This document shows positions 25,771 to 35,226 of a DNA stretch of 64,000 bases, piece by piece. This DNA is from Caballeronia sp. BR00000012568055. GTDB taxonomy: Bacteria > Pseudomonadota > Gammaproteobacteria > Burkholderiales > Burkholderiaceae. Location: NCBI RefSeq assembly GCF_029439455.1, contig NZ_JAQFVG010000311.1, positions 151,460 to 215,459 of the forward strand. The letters are read 5' to 3'. The first letter of the stretch is position 1, and the number at the start of each line of letters is the position of its first letter. Position numbers and translations under genes: made by a program. Under the pieces are notes generated by a model that saw only the letters and a list, made by a program, of their open reading frames with translations, did no database searches and had not been told where the DNA came from.

Positions 25771-27288
25771 TCAAGTCATCCGACTCTTCGCCAATGGCGG
25801 ATTCGCCGCAAAGTACCGCTTGATGCCCTTCAAAATCGCGTTCGCCATCTTGTCGCGATACGCATCGTCATTCAGACGCGTTTCTTCGTCCGGATTGCTG
25901 ATGAACGCGGTTTCCACCAGAATCGACGGAATATCCGGCGCTTTCAGCACCGCAAATCCCGCCTGCTCGACCGATCCCTTGTGCAGCTTGTTGATGCCGC
26001 CAATCTCGTTCAGCACGAAACTGCCGTAGCGCATCGAATCGCGAATTTGCGCGGTTGTGGACATATCGAACAGGGCGCGATTCACGCTCGCGTCCTGACT
26101 CTTCACGTTGATGCCGCCGACCTGATCCGACGAGTTTTCCTTCGCCGCCATCCATCGCGCCGCCGCGCTCGATGCGCCATGCTCCGACAGCGCGAAAACC
26201 GACGATCCGCGCGCATCCGGCGTGGTGAAAGCATCCGCGTGAATCGATACGAACAGGTCCGCGCCGACGCGCTGCGCCTTCTGCACGCGCACATTGAGCG
26301 GCACGAAGAAGTCGGCGTCGCGCGTCATCATCGCGCGCATATTGGGCTGGGCGTCGATCTTCGCGCGCAGCTTCTTCGCGATATCCAGCGCGATGTGCTT
26401 CTCATACGTCCCCGCACCGCCAATCGCGCCGGGATCTTCGCCGCCATGACCGGGATCGATCGCGACCGTAAGCAAACGCGTGGTGCCGGTGCCTTGTTTG
26501 GGTTGAGCGAAGGTGTATTGATCGTCGTCGTCCTTCTGCGCGATGACAGGCGGCGCAACGGGCACGCGCGGCTTGACCGTCGGCTTCGGGATCACAGGCG
26601 GAACAGACGCACTCGGCGCAGTGGAATCGTTCTGCGCATACTTCTGGAAGAAATCGTCCGGATTGTCAGGCGATGCCGCATGCGGCGCGGGCGTCGGTCC
26701 GGACAAGGTTGCGGGCGGCGGCGCGGACGGATTCGGATTCGAGCGATCCAGCGCTTCCTGCTTGCGCTCGCTCTGTGCGAGCAGTTCCATCAGCGGATCG
26801 GGCGCGACGGCCGGATAAAGATCGAACACCAGCCGATATTTATAACTGCCGATCGGCCCGAGCGTGAACACCTGCGGCTTCACCGATCCCTTCAGATCGA
26901 ACACCATCCGCACCACATGCGGCTGATATTGCCCGATACGCACCGCCTGAATCTGCGGATCGTTCGGCGTGATCTTGGAGACGAGGTCGCGCAGCGCCTG
27001 ATCCAGATCGATGCCCGAGAGATCGACCACCAGCCGGTCCGGTCCCTGAAGCAGTTGATTGGCGTTCTGCAGCGGCTGGTCGGATTCGATCGTCACGCGC
27101 GTGTAGTCGCGCGCGGGCCACACGCGCACGCCGAGCACCGAACTCGCATGCGCGAGCTTCGGTGCGACGAGCGCGAGCACGAGCGTCGAAGCGCCTGCGC
27201 GCAGCACCTGGCGACGACGCCAGTTGTGCGGCGCGCAGGCGCTCGATTCGATCGAATGAAATGGCTTGATCAACATCTTTCGAGACAT
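25771..27288 (-). CDS. amiC: N-acetylmuramoyl-L-alanine amidase AmiC (Tat-exported)
   Basis: 505 aa septal murein hydrolase that splits daughter cells. The N-terminus has a twin-arginine signal (WRRRQVLRAGASTLVLALV, cleavage near AHA-S). An AMIN domain (about 50-160) targets the septum or peptidoglycan, a Pro-rich linker follows (about 180-265), and the Amidase_3 domain (about 275-495) shows the zinc site DPGHGGEDPGAIG, KHIALDIAKKL, SIHADAF and the catalytic VETAFISNPDEE. The gene start lies 19 bp inside the end of tsaE. Confidence 0.94.
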   Translation of the reverse strand: MSRKMLIKPFHSIESSACAPHNWRRRQVLRAGASTLVLALVAPKLAHASSVLGVRVWPARDYTRVTIESDQPLQNANQLLQGPDRLVVDLSGIDLDQALRDLVSKITPNDPQIQAVRIGQYQPHVVRMVFDLKGSVKPQVFTLGPIGSYKYRLVFDLYPAVAPDPLMELLAQSERKQEALDRSNPNPSAPPPATLSGPTPAPHAASPDNPDDFFQKYAQNDSTAPSASVPPVIPKPTVKPRVPVAPPVIAQKDDDDQYTFAQPKQGTGTTRLLTVAIDPGHGGEDPGAIGGAGTYEKHIALDIAKKLRAKIDAQPNMRAMMTRDADFFVPLNVRVQKAQRVGADLFVSIHADAFTTPDARGSSVFALSEHGASSAAARWMAAKENSSDQVGGINVKSQDASVNRALFDMSTTAQIRDSMRYGSFVLNEIGGINKLHKGSVEQAGFAVLKAPDIPSILVETAFISNPDEETRLNDDAYRDKMANAILKGIKRYFAANPPLAKSRMT

Positions 27289-27845
27289 GTCTTTCCTGTT
27301 TCGCTGAATGCCCGCGCGGTGAGCACGCGGCCTTCTTCACCGTTCGAGCCTGCCTCGTCGGGCAGGGCGAGTTCGAACACAAGGTCCGGCACGCCGAGCA
27401 GACCACCGGCCTGCTGCGGCCATTCGACGAGGCATAACGCGCCTGCATCGAAATATTCGCGAAAGCCGGCATCGGCCCATTCGGCCGGATCGGCGAAGCG
27501 ATAGAGATCGAAGTGATAGACGTCGAGCGGACCGCTTTGCGTCTCAAGCGAGTACGGCTCGACGAGCGTATAGGTCGGGCTTTTCACGCGTCCCGCATGG
27601 CCGAGCGCGCGCAGTGTCGCACGAACCAGCGTGGTTTTGCCGGCGCCCAGGTCGCCGATCAACTGGACCTGCAATCCGGTGAATCGTTCAGACGAAGCCG
27701 CTTGTGAAGCCATGCGCGTGGCGTCGAGTGCGCGCGCGAAGCGTTCTCCGAAGGCGAGCGTGGCGGCTTCGTCGCGCAATTCGAAGCGGCGTTCGAGGCG
27801 CGCGGGCGGAAGGTCAGGCGTCGTACGTTCGGGGCTTTCGGGCAT
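27270..27845 (-). CDS. tsaE: TsaE, t6A-tRNA synthesis ATPase
   Basis: 191 aa. P-loop GDLGAGKTTLVRATLRALG at about residue 72, and SPTYTLVEPY and HFDLYRFADPAEW typical of TsaE, which with TsaB and TsaD makes N6-threonylcarbamoyladenosine in tRNA. The N-terminus (about 35 residues before the family core) and C-terminus are slightly longer than in E. coli. It overlaps amiC by 19 bp, and queG starts only 18 bp away in the other direction. Confidence 0.94.
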   Translation of the reverse strand: MPESPERTTPDLPPARLERRFELRDEAATLAFGERFARALDATRMASQAASSERFTGLQVQLIGDLGAGKTTLVRATLRALGHAGRVKSPTYTLVEPYSLETQSGPLDVYHFDLYRFADPAEWADAGFREYFDAGALCLVEWPQQAGGLLGVPDLVFELALPDEAGSNGEEGRVLTARAFSETGKTCLERC

Positions 27846-27863
27846 TGCTCGTAAAATGTCGTG

Positions 27864-29108
27864 ATGAACCGATTGCCGGAACACTCCGTTGAATTCACGA
27901 CTGCGTCCAGCGACGCCGCCGCTGAGTCTGTCGATGCAAAACGCGCCTTGAATCACGATGAAAAGGCGCTGACGGAACTCGCGCAGCGAATCAAGACATG
28001 GGGGCGCGAGTTGGGTTTCGGCGCGGTCGGGATCAGCGATACCGACTTGTCGGATGCCGAGAAGGGCCTGGCCGAATGGCTTGATGCAGGCTATCACGGC
28101 GAAATGGATTATATGGCCAAACATGGGACGAAACGCGCAAGACCCGCCGAGCTTGTGGCCGGCACGCTACGCGTGATTACCGTTCGTATGGCCTATTTGC
28201 CCGCAGAAACGCTGCAAAAGAAGGGCGATGAAAGTGTCGCGACAGCGGATGGTCAGAAGAACGACTGGCGCGCAATCGAGTGGACGCGGCAGTCGATGCC
28301 TTCGGAAGCGGTGGTCTCCATCTACGCGCGTGGCCGCGATTATCACAAGGTCATGCGCAATCGGCTTCAGCAATTGGCCGAGCGAATCGAAGATGCAATC
28401 GGAGCGTTTGGGTATCGCGTATTCACGGATTCCGCGCCGGTTCTCGAAGTCGCGCTCGCGCAGAAAGGAGGCACCGGCTGGCGCGGCAAGCACACCTTGC
28501 TGCTCGATCGCGATGCCGGTTCGCTGTTCTTCCTGGGCGAAATTTTCGTCGATATCCCGCTTCCCGCCGATCCCGATCCATCGACCGAAGGCGCGCATTG
28601 CGGGCAATGTACGCGGTGTATCGACGCCTGTCCGACGGGCGCGATCGTCGAGCCGTATCGCGTGGATGCGCGGCGCTGCATTTCGTATCTGACGATCGAA
28701 TTGCACGGCAGCATTCCCGAGGAGATGCGTCCGCTGATCGGCAATCGCGTGTATGGATGCGACGATTGCCAGCTGATCTGTCCGTGGAACAAGTTCGCGC
28801 AGGCCGCGCCCGTCGCCGATTTCGATGTCCGTCACGGGCTGGATCGCGCGTCGCTGATCGAGTTGTTTGCGTGGAGCGCGGAGGAGTTCGATACGCGCAT
28901 GCAGGGCAGCGCGATCCGTCGTATCGGCCATGAGCGATGGCTGCGCAATATCGCCGTGGCGATGGGCAACGCGTTGCGCGCTTTGAACAACGAAGCACGC
29001 GCGCCGTTCGTGAACGCCCTGAGAGCACGCGAAAACGATTCATCGGAGATCGTGCGCGAGCATGTTCGCTGGGCTCTGCAGCAGCAGGAAAACACGCATG
29101 AAAACTGA
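27864..29108 (+). CDS. queG: Epoxyqueuosine reductase
   Basis: About 414 aa cobalamin/iron-sulfur enzyme for the last step of queuosine synthesis in tRNA. The ferredoxin-like cluster motifs CGQCTRCIDACPTGAIV and CDDCQLICPWNK are clear, as are VVSIYARGRDYHKVMR and GWRGKHTLLLDRDAGS. The N-terminus is about 35 residues longer than usual, and no internal ATG would shorten it; a GTG at 27861 directly precedes the ATG. Start lies 18 bp from the divergent tsaE start, so its promoter must overlap tsaE. Confidence 0.94.
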   Translation: MNRLPEHSVEFTTASSDAAAESVDAKRALNHDEKALTELAQRIKTWGRELGFGAVGISDTDLSDAEKGLAEWLDAGYHGEMDYMAKHGTKRARPAELVAGTLRVITVRMAYLPAETLQKKGDESVATADGQKNDWRAIEWTRQSMPSEAVVSIYARGRDYHKVMRNRLQQLAERIEDAIGAFGYRVFTDSAPVLEVALAQKGGTGWRGKHTLLLDRDAGSLFFLGEIFVDIPLPADPDPSTEGAHCGQCTRCIDACPTGAIVEPYRVDARRCISYLTIELHGSIPEEMRPLIGNRVYGCDDCQLICPWNKFAQAAPVADFDVRHGLDRASLIELFAWSAEEFDTRMQGSAIRRIGHERWLRNIAVAMGNALRALNNEARAPFVNALRARENDSSEIVREHVRWALQQQENTHEN

Positions 29109-29583
29109 CACACCCTTCGACGCCGTGATCGATGCGCCATTCGGCAAAGTTGGCATTCGCGTGGACGCGCGTTCGGTGCGCGAGATCGTCTATCTGCCCG
29201 GCGACACACGTTCGATTGAGCCGCAAAGCGAACTGGCCGCAGAAGCCGCCGCGCAAATCCGCCGCTACTTCGCCTCACCGTCGATGCGCTTCGACCTGCC
29301 GCTCGCGGCCAAAGGCACCGAGCATCAGAACCGCGTATGGCGCGGCATCAGCGGAATCGCGCAGGGCGAAGTCTGGACGTACGGCCAGCTTGCGCGCGAA
29401 ATCGGCAGCGTGCCGCGCGCGGTCGGGCAGGCGTGCGGCTCCAATCCGTGGCCGATCGTGATACCGTGCCACCGGGTAGTGGCATCGGGCGGGATCGGCG
29501 GATTCGCGCATCATCCCGGCGATGGCTTTTTCCGTGACGTGAAGCGCTGGCTGCTGGCGCATGAAGGTGTATCGATCGCATGA
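29098..29583 (+). CDS. ogt: Methylated-DNA--protein-cysteine methyltransferase
   Basis: 161 aa suicide repair protein for O6-alkylguanine. The C-terminal domain has the helix-turn-helix YGQLAREIGSVPRAVGQACGSNPWP and the acceptor cysteine in IPCHRVVASGGIGGF. The N-terminal domain is short, as in Ogt. ATG at 29098 overlaps the end of queG by 11 bp and the stop overlaps the xerD start by 4 nt, so it is embedded in a queG-ogt-xerD operon. Confidence 0.93.
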   Translation: MKTDTPFDAVIDAPFGKVGIRVDARSVREIVYLPGDTRSIEPQSELAAEAAAQIRRYFASPSMRFDLPLAAKGTEHQNRVWRGISGIAQGEVWTYGQLAREIGSVPRAVGQACGSNPWPIVIPCHRVVASGGIGGFAHHPGDGFFRDVKRWLLAHEGVSIA

Positions 29584-30509
29584 CGAGCGCAACGACTGAA
29601 GCATTGCCAACGCCGGGCTTCACCGCAAGCTCGGATTCGATCGACCTTTTCTGCGACTCGCTGTGGCTTGAACACGGTCTCGCCAAAAATTCGCTCGATG
29701 CGTATCGGCGCGATTTGAAGCTCTTCGCGGAATGGCTCGGCAAGCGCAACGGCACGTCCATCGATGCGGCCACGGAAGTCGATCTCACCGCGTATTCCGC
29801 CGCGCGCAGCAGCGACAAGGCGACGTCGGCGAATCGGCGGCTTTCGGTGTTTCGGCGCTATTACGCGTGGGCGTTGCGCGAGCATCGAACATCGTCCGAT
29901 CCGACTTTGAAGATGCGTTCCGCGAAACAAGCGCCGCGCTTTCCGAAGACGCTCAACGAATCGCAAGTCGAAGCGATTTTGCACGCGCCGGATATCGACA
30001 CGCCGCTCGGTCTGCGCGACCGCACGATGATCGAACTGATGTATGCGAGCGGCCTGCGCGTGACCGAGCTTGTCACGCTGAAAACGGTGGAAGTCGGTCT
30101 GAACGAAGGCGTCGTGCGCGTGATGGGCAAAGGCTCGAAAGAGCGTCTCGTGCCGTTCGGCGAAGCGGCGCACGACTGGCTCATGCGCTATCTGAAAGAC
30201 GCGCGGCCCGCCTTGCTCGGCGAGCGCGCCGCCGATGCGCTGTTCGTCACCGCGCGCGGCGATGGCATGACGCGTCAGCAGTTTTGGAACATCATCAAAC
30301 GCCACGCGTTCAATGGTGGCGTGCATGTGCCGCTGTCGCCGCACACCCTACGCCACGCGTTCGCGACGCATCTGCTCAATCACGGCGCGGACCTGCGCGT
30401 CGTGCAAATGCTGCTCGGCCACTCGGATATTTCCACGACGCAGATCTACACGCACGTCGCGCGTGAGCGATTGCAGAAGCTGCATCGGGAGCATCATCCG
30501 CGGGGATAG
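29580..30509 (+). CDS. xerD: Tyrosine recombinase XerD
   Basis: 309 aa. It resolves chromosome dimers at dif with XerC and FtsK. The SAM-like N-terminal domain (about 20-105) and catalytic domain are complete: Arg in YASGLRVTELV, Lys in GKGSKERLVPFG, HTLRHAFATHLLNHGADL (His and Arg), LGHSDISTTQIYTHV (His and the nucleophile Tyr). The start overlaps ogt (ATGA). Housekeeping XerD rather than a mobile-element integrase, judged by length and motif match. Confidence 0.93.
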   Translation: MTSATTEALPTPGFTASSDSIDLFCDSLWLEHGLAKNSLDAYRRDLKLFAEWLGKRNGTSIDAATEVDLTAYSAARSSDKATSANRRLSVFRRYYAWALREHRTSSDPTLKMRSAKQAPRFPKTLNESQVEAILHAPDIDTPLGLRDRTMIELMYASGLRVTELVTLKTVEVGLNEGVVRVMGKGSKERLVPFGEAAHDWLMRYLKDARPALLGERAADALFVTARGDGMTRQQFWNIIKRHAFNGGVHVPLSPHTLRHAFATHLLNHGADLRVVQMLLGHSDISTTQIYTHVARERLQKLHREHHPRG

Positions 30510-30518
30510 AATTCGGCC

Positions 30519-31010
30519 ATGTCCAAAAACAAGCACATCTCCGAGACGCCCGCGACGCAATTTCTGCGGCGCAATAAGGTCGATTTCGGCGAACATCCCT
30601 ACGATTACGTCGAACATGGCGGCACGGAAGAATCCGCGAGGCAGCTTGGCGTGGACGAGCATAGCGTCGTCAAGACGCTGGTGATGGAAGACGAGCACGC
30701 GAAACCGCTGATCGTGCTGATGCACGGCGACCGCACGGTATCGACGAAAAATCTGGCGCGGCAGACGGGCGCGAAACGCATCGAGCCGTGCAAGCCGGAA
30801 GTGGCGAACCGGCATTCGGGCTTTCTGGTCGGCGGCACGTCGCCGTTCGGCACGAAAAAGGCGATGCCGGTGTTCGTCGAATCGAGCATCCTCGAACTCG
30901 ACACGATCTATCTGAACGGCGGCAAGCGCGGCTATCTCATCAGCATTGCGCCGAAGGTTCTGACGGAGTTGCTGAAGGCGAAGCCCGTTCAGTGCGCGAG
31001 CGTCGATTAG
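30519..31010 (+). CDS. ybaK: YbaK-type Cys-tRNA(Pro)/aminoacyl-tRNA deacylase
   Basis: 163 aa trans-editing protein that clears Cys (or related) from mischarged tRNA(Pro). The fold signatures are HGGTEESARQLGVDEHSVVKTL, the MHGDRTVSTKNLARQTG block and GFLVGGTSPFGTKKAMPVFVE. It follows xerD by 9 bp and precedes plsY by 39 bp. Confidence 0.9.
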   Translation: MSKNKHISETPATQFLRRNKVDFGEHPYDYVEHGGTEESARQLGVDEHSVVKTLVMEDEHAKPLIVLMHGDRTVSTKNLARQTGAKRIEPCKPEVANRHSGFLVGGTSPFGTKKAMPVFVESSILELDTIYLNGGKRGYLISIAPKVLTELLKAKPVQCASVD

Positions 31011-31049
31011 AATGCACTCCGCATTCTTTTAGTCCAAACAAGAGACATC

Positions 31050-31676
31050 ATGATTTTCCTGATAGCGGTCGTGTCTTATCTGATCGGCTCGATTTCATTC
31101 GCCGTCGTCGTCAGCCACGCAATGGGCCTCGCCGATCCGCGCTCGTACGGCTCCGGCAATCCCGGCGCGACCAACGTGCTGCGCACCGGCAACAAGAAAG
31201 CCGCGATCCTTACGCTGATTGGCGATGCGTTCAAAGGCTGGCTGCCGGTGTGGATCGTCGTGAACTATGGCGCGAGCTTCGGATTGGACGGAACGGCCTA
31301 CACGACAGCCGTCGCGCTTTCGGCGATCGCCGTATTCCTCGGCCATCTGTTCCCGATCTTCTTCAAGTTTCAGGGCGGCAAGGGCGTGGCGACCGCCGCG
31401 GGCGTGCTGCTCGCGATCCATCCCGCGCTCGGGCTGGCGACGCTGCTGACGTGGATCATCATCGCGTTCTTCTTTCGCTTTTCGTCGCTGGCGGCGCTGG
31501 TTGCGGCCGTCTTTGCGCCGTTTTTCGATGTGTTTCTGTTCGGTCCGAGCCGCATCTCACTCGCCGTGCTGGCGATGAGTCTGCTGCTGATCTGGCGGCA
31601 TCGCGCGAATATTTCGAAGTTGCTGGCGGGGAAGGAAAGCCGGATCGGCGAGAAGAAAAAGGCGGCTGCCGAGTAA
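31050..31676 (+). CDS. plsY: Acyl-phosphate glycerol-3-phosphate acyltransferase PlsY
   Basis: 208 aa inner-membrane enzyme that makes lysophosphatidate from acyl-phosphate. Family motifs: [21 protein letters not shown] (motif 1, split here), [23 protein letters not shown] (motif 2 and glycine-rich part) and the final [18 protein letters not shown]. About five helices. A strong terminator follows the stop. Confidence 0.95.
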   Translation: MIFLIAVVSYLIGSISFAVVVSHAMGLADPRSYGSGNPGATNVLRTGNKKAAILTLIGDAFKGWLPVWIVVNYGASFGLDGTAYTTAVALSAIAVFLGHLFPIFFKFQGGKGVATAAGVLLAIHPALGLATLLTWIIIAFFFRFSSLAALVAAVFAPFFDVFLFGPSRISLAVLAMSLLLIWRHRANISKLLAGKESRIGEKKKAAAE

Positions 31677-31680
31677 GTAA

Positions 31681-31714
31681 AAAAGCCGTTCCGATGTGAG
31701 TCGGAACGGCTTTT
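31681..31714. terminator. Bidirectional terminator between plsY and yajQ
   Basis: AAAAGCCGTTCCGA (31681-31694) pairs perfectly with TCGGAACGGCTTTT (31701-31714), loop TGTGAG, with T runs on both sides. It serves two convergent genes. Confidence 0.93.
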
Positions 31715-31729
31715 TTTCGACAAACAAAC

Positions 31730-32215
31730 TCAGTCGCGGAAATTGTTGAAGTCGAGCGGCGTGTCCGTCACATCCTTCTTCAGCAACGCGATGGTGCTTT
31801 GCAAATCGTCGCGCTTGGTGCCTTGCACGCGGACTGCATCGCCCTGAATGCTGGCCTGGACCTTGATCTTGCTGTCCTTCACCAACTTGACGATCTTCTT
31901 CGCCAAATCACCCGACACGCCTTTCTTGACCGTCACGACCTGCTTGATCTTGTCGCCGCCGATCTTTTCCTGCTTGCCGTAATCCAGAAAACGCACATCG
32001 ACGCCGCGCTTGGCCAGTTTGTTCAGCAGCACGTCTTTCACCTGGCCGAGCTTGAAATCGTCGTCGGCGTAGAGCGTGAGTTCGCGCTCCTTCTGCTCGA
32101 CGCGTGAATCCGAACCCTTGAAGTCGAAGCGCGTCGAGATTTCCTTATTGGATTGCTCGATGGCGTTCTTCACTTCGATCATATTTGCTTCGCTGACGAC
32201 GTCGAACGATGGCAT
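31730..32215 (-). CDS. yajQ: YajQ family cyclic-di-GMP/nucleotide-binding protein
   Basis: 161 aa. [21 protein letters not shown] and [15 protein letters not shown] at the N-terminus and the [21 protein letters not shown] block are diagnostic of YajQ (DUF520). Members bind nucleotides, and some (Xanthomonas, Pseudomonas, Stenotrophomonas) bind c-di-GMP and affect virulence genes. Start at 32215 matches the family; a longer reading does not. Divergent from murB. Confidence 0.95.
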   Translation of the reverse strand: MPSFDVVSEANMIEVKNAIEQSNKEISTRFDFKGSDSRVEQKERELTLYADDDFKLGQVKDVLLNKLAKRGVDVRFLDYGKQEKIGGDKIKQVVTVKKGVSGDLAKKIVKLVKDSKIKVQASIQGDAVRVQGTKRDDLQSTIALLKKDVTDTPLDFNNFRD

Positions 32216-32329
32216 CGCTTCACTCCTTAGCTTTTCGTTGAGGCGGCGCGCGTCTAAACCTGCACGCTCACTCGCTATAATCATTGACCTGCGTCATTCT
32301 ACCGACGCGCTTCGAATTTCCCCAATCTA

Positions 32330-33337
32330 ATGCTTCTCGCGGATTATTCCCTGCTTCGCCACAACACCTTCGGTTTCGATGCCCGCGCGCGTTATGCCAT
32401 GCGCATCGACAGCGTGGAGGCGGCGTGTGCGCTGGCGCGTGACGAACGTATCGCCGGAATGTTGCAACTCGTGCTCGGCGGCGGCAGCAATATCGTGCTG
32501 ACGCGCGATTTCGACGGCGTGGCGCTGATCGTCGATATCGCGGGCAAGCGCGTGATCGGCGAAGACGGCGATGCGTGGCTCGTCGAAGCCGGCGCGGGCG
32601 AAAACTGGCACGAGTTCGTTTCCTGGACGCTCGCACAAGGCATGCCGGGACTCGAAAACCTCGCGCTGATTCCGGGCACCGTCGGCGCTGCGCCGATCCA
32701 GAATATCGGCGCGTACGGACTGGAGATGGGCGAGCGCTTCGAGCGGCTGCATGCGGTGGAGCTGGCGACGGGGACGCGCGCGGAGTTTGATCGTGAGGCC
32801 TGCGCATTTGGCTATCGCGATAGCTTTTTCAAGCGCGATGGACGCGGGCGCTTCATGATTACGTCGGTCGTGTTCCGGCTGCCGAAGCAATGGACCCCGC
32901 GCGCCGATTACGCCGACGTGGCCCGCGCACTCGAAAACTCCACGAAGCGCGACGCCCAGGCCATTTTCGATGCCGTCGTCGCGGTGCGTCGCGCCAAGCT
33001 GCCCGACTGGACGAAGCTCGGCAACGCGGGCAGTTTCTTCAAGAATCCCGTTATCGACGCAGCCGCGTTCGATGCGCTCAAGCAGCGCGAACCGGACATC
33101 GTCTCTTATGCGCAGGCCGATGGCCAAGTAAAGCTAGCCGCCGGCTGGCTGATCGACCGATGCGGCTGGAAAGGGCGCGGCATCGGCGGCGCGGCGGTGC
33201 ACGAGCGTCAGGCGCTGGTGCTGGTGAATCGCGGCGGCGCGACGGGCGCGCAAGTGCTCGAACTCGCCGAAGCCATCAAGCGCGATGTGCTCGAACGCTT
33301 CGGCGTAGACCTCGAAATGGAACCCGTCTGCCTGTAA
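32330..33337 (+). CDS. murB: UDP-N-acetylenolpyruvoylglucosamine reductase
   Basis: 335 aa type I MurB, FAD enzyme reducing UDP-GlcNAc-enolpyruvate to UDP-MurNAc. FAD motif [27 protein letters not shown], the Tyr-containing FGYRDSFFK, catalytic Ser in [11 protein letters not shown], and Glu in the final LEMEPVCL. Starts directly with [16 protein letters not shown]. Only 3 bp separate its stop from that of argF. Confidence 0.96.
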   Translation: MLLADYSLLRHNTFGFDARARYAMRIDSVEAACALARDERIAGMLQLVLGGGSNIVLTRDFDGVALIVDIAGKRVIGEDGDAWLVEAGAGENWHEFVSWTLAQGMPGLENLALIPGTVGAAPIQNIGAYGLEMGERFERLHAVELATGTRAEFDREACAFGYRDSFFKRDGRGRFMITSVVFRLPKQWTPRADYADVARALENSTKRDAQAIFDAVVAVRRAKLPDWTKLGNAGSFFKNPVIDAAAFDALKQREPDIVSYAQADGQVKLAAGWLIDRCGWKGRGIGGAAVHERQALVLVNRGGATGAQVLELAEAIKRDVLERFGVDLEMEPVCL

Positions 33338-33340
33338 AAC

Positions 33341-34270
33341 TCAGTGGTTCAGCTTGCCCAGCAGCAGATATTCCATCAACGCCTTCTGCACATGCAGACG
33401 GTTTTCCGCCTCATCCCACACCACGCTTTGCGGGCCGTCGATCACATCCGCACTCACTTCTTCTCCGCGATGCGCGGGCAGGCAGTGCATGAATAGCGCG
33501 TCGGCATTGGCGCGCGCCATCATCTCGGCATCGACGCAATAGTCGGCGAACGCCTTCATGCGCACTTCGTTTTCCGCTTCGTAGCCCATGCTGGTCCACA
33601 CGTCCGTGGTGACCAGATCCGCGCCGGCGCAGGCTTCGTTCGGATCGTCGAATTCCTCGAAGAACGGCTTGCTGGCTTCCGCGACCAGCGCGGGATCGAG
33701 CTTGTAGCCTTCCGGCGTAGACAAACGCAGCTTGAACCCAAGAATCTGCGCCGCTTCGATCCACGTGTAGAGCATATTGTTCGCGTCACCGACCCACGCG
33801 ACGGTCTTGCCCGAAATCGGTCCGCGATGCTCGTAGAACGTGAAAATATCCGCCAGCACCTGACACGGGTGATATTCGTTCGTCAGACCGTTGATCACCG
33901 GCACGCGCGAGCTTTCCGCGAATCGCTCGATGATGTCCTGACCGAACGTACGGATCATGATGATATCGACCATGCGCGAAATCACCTGCGCCGAATCCTC
34001 GATCGGCTCGCCGCGCCCGAGTTGCGTATCGCGCGTGTTCATGAACACCGCGTGGCCGCCCAACTGGAAGATGCCGGCTTCGAACGAAAGCCGCGTACGC
34101 GTCGAGTTCTTCTCGAAGATCATCGCGAGCGTGCGGTCGTGCAGCGGGTGATAGGTCTCGTAGTTTTTGAACTTGCGCTTCAGAATGCGCGCGCGTTCGA
34201 GCACGTACTCATAGTCGTCGAGGGAGAAATCCTTGAACTGAAGATAGTGGCGAATTTTTTTGGCGGTCAT
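33341..34270 (-). CDS. argF: Ornithine carbamoyltransferase
   Basis: 309 aa. Converts ornithine and carbamoyl phosphate to citrulline in arginine synthesis. Carbamoyl-phosphate motif KNSTRTRLSFE, the HPCQVLAD loop, VAWVGDANNMLYTW, DVWTSMG and HCLPAHRGEEV are all present. Start at 34270 (MTAKKIRHYLQFKDFS). The 433-bp gap upstream to the DUF3579 gene holds only promoters; no ARG-box was recognised. Confidence 0.96.
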   Translation of the reverse strand: MTAKKIRHYLQFKDFSLDDYEYVLERARILKRKFKNYETYHPLHDRTLAMIFEKNSTRTRLSFEAGIFQLGGHAVFMNTRDTQLGRGEPIEDSAQVISRMVDIIMIRTFGQDIIERFAESSRVPVINGLTNEYHPCQVLADIFTFYEHRGPISGKTVAWVGDANNMLYTWIEAAQILGFKLRLSTPEGYKLDPALVAEASKPFFEEFDDPNEACAGADLVTTDVWTSMGYEAENEVRMKAFADYCVDAEMMARANADALFMHCLPAHRGEEVSADVIDGPQSVVWDEAENRLHVQKALMEYLLLGKLNH

Positions 34271-34505
34271 GAAACGCAAGCGGCGGCTTCCGACCAGCAT
34301 ACTTCGATGCATTCGTCACATCGAACGAGCCGGGCGATGCCGCCGTAAGGAGTGGTATCGCATTCGAGCATAAAGTATTTCGCGATCTTTGACGAGGCTG
34401 GCACGGGGCTGGCAGAAAGCTCCGATACCTCGCTGTAAGGCTTGCAGCAAGCCTTCGCGGGCGTTACCGCGTTTTGTGTGCAGTGCGGAAAAGAGGGGGC
34501 TGCGG

Positions 34506-34511
34506 TATAAT
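34506..34511 (+). promoter_or_regulatory. Perfect -10 element upstream of the DUF3579 gene
   Basis: TATAAT at 34506-34511, without a good -35 at 17-18 bp. If used, the DUF3579 mRNA has a leader of about 185 nt in which no known RNA element was recognised. Confidence 0.5.
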
Positions 34512-34703
34512 CCTGCTCGCTCGTTTCAACAACTCTGCAACATTCAGCACGGTTTCAAGCGTACGTTCGGCGAAGGCGCGCAAGCGGTCGTCAGGTAGCT
34601 CCGTGCACGCGCCCGCGTCGCCGGGACGCCGTCTCCGAATGTCGAACGTCGAGCGTCGTTTTTGCCGGTGTGCATCATCGGCTGTCAAAAGGTAATGCTA
34701 TAC

Positions 34704-35096
34704 ATGGCTGAAACAACCCCAACCGAGTACTTCATACAAGGCATCACCAAGAACGGGAGAAAGTTTCGGCCGAGCGACTGGTCGGAGCGCCTGTGCGGTG
34801 TGATGTCGGGGTTCGGGCCGAAGGCGCGAGGGCCGAACGCCCGCCTGCAATATTCCATCTACGTCCGCCCGACGATGATCGGTGACATCAAGGTCGTCAT
34901 TCTGGATTCGCGCCTGCGCGACATTGAACCGATGGCCTTCGACTTCGTGCTGAACTTCGCCAAGGACAACGATCTGCTGGTGACCGAGGCGTGCGAACTG
35001 ACGCTGCATCACGGCGCGGATCAGGCGCACGCGCCTGCATCTGCACCCGCACCCGCACCCGCTCCGGCAGAAGCACCTGCTCCCGAGAAAGAGTAA
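34704..35096 (+). CDS. DUF3579 family protein
   Basis: 130 aa protein of unknown function, typical of beta-proteobacteria and usually next to argF. The compact domain covers about residues 1-105 (YFIQGITKNGRKFRPSDWSER at its start, MTIGD-like PTMIGDIKVVILDSRL inside). The C-terminus is an Ala/Pro repeat tail (APAPAPAPAEAPAPEKE), unusual for the family core and probably disordered. ATG at 34704 is preferred; AAAAGG stands 11 nt upstream. Confidence 0.82.
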   Translation: MAETTPTEYFIQGITKNGRKFRPSDWSERLCGVMSGFGPKARGPNARLQYSIYVRPTMIGDIKVVILDSRLRDIEPMAFDFVLNFAKDNDLLVTEACELTLHHGADQAHAPASAPAPAPAPAEAPAPEKE

Positions 35097-35115
35097 GCAA
35101 AAAGCCAGGACGCAA

Positions 35116-35150
35116 AAAAGCCCGCTGATGTAAAAACAGCGGGCTTTTTC
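35116..35150. terminator. Bidirectional terminator between DUF3579 gene and rpsT
   Basis: AAAAAGCCCGCTG (35116-35128) and CAGCGGGCTTTTT (35138-35150) form a perfect 13-bp stem with A/T flanks on both sides, between convergent genes. Confidence 0.93.
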
Positions 35151-35226
35151 ATTACTGCGCAGCGGAAACAGGAAGCTGCCCCGGCGCACGCTTCACGAGG
35201 AAGCGCTCGCCGGAAGCGAGCCGGAA

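Noticed and set aside
25981-27504. 507-codon plus-strand reading frame
   Set aside because: Antisense to amiC and tsaE; Arg-rich with no known motif.
29580-30509. Tyrosine recombinase as an integrase of a mobile element
   Set aside because: Length and motifs match housekeeping XerD, and it lies in a conserved queG-ogt-xerD operon.
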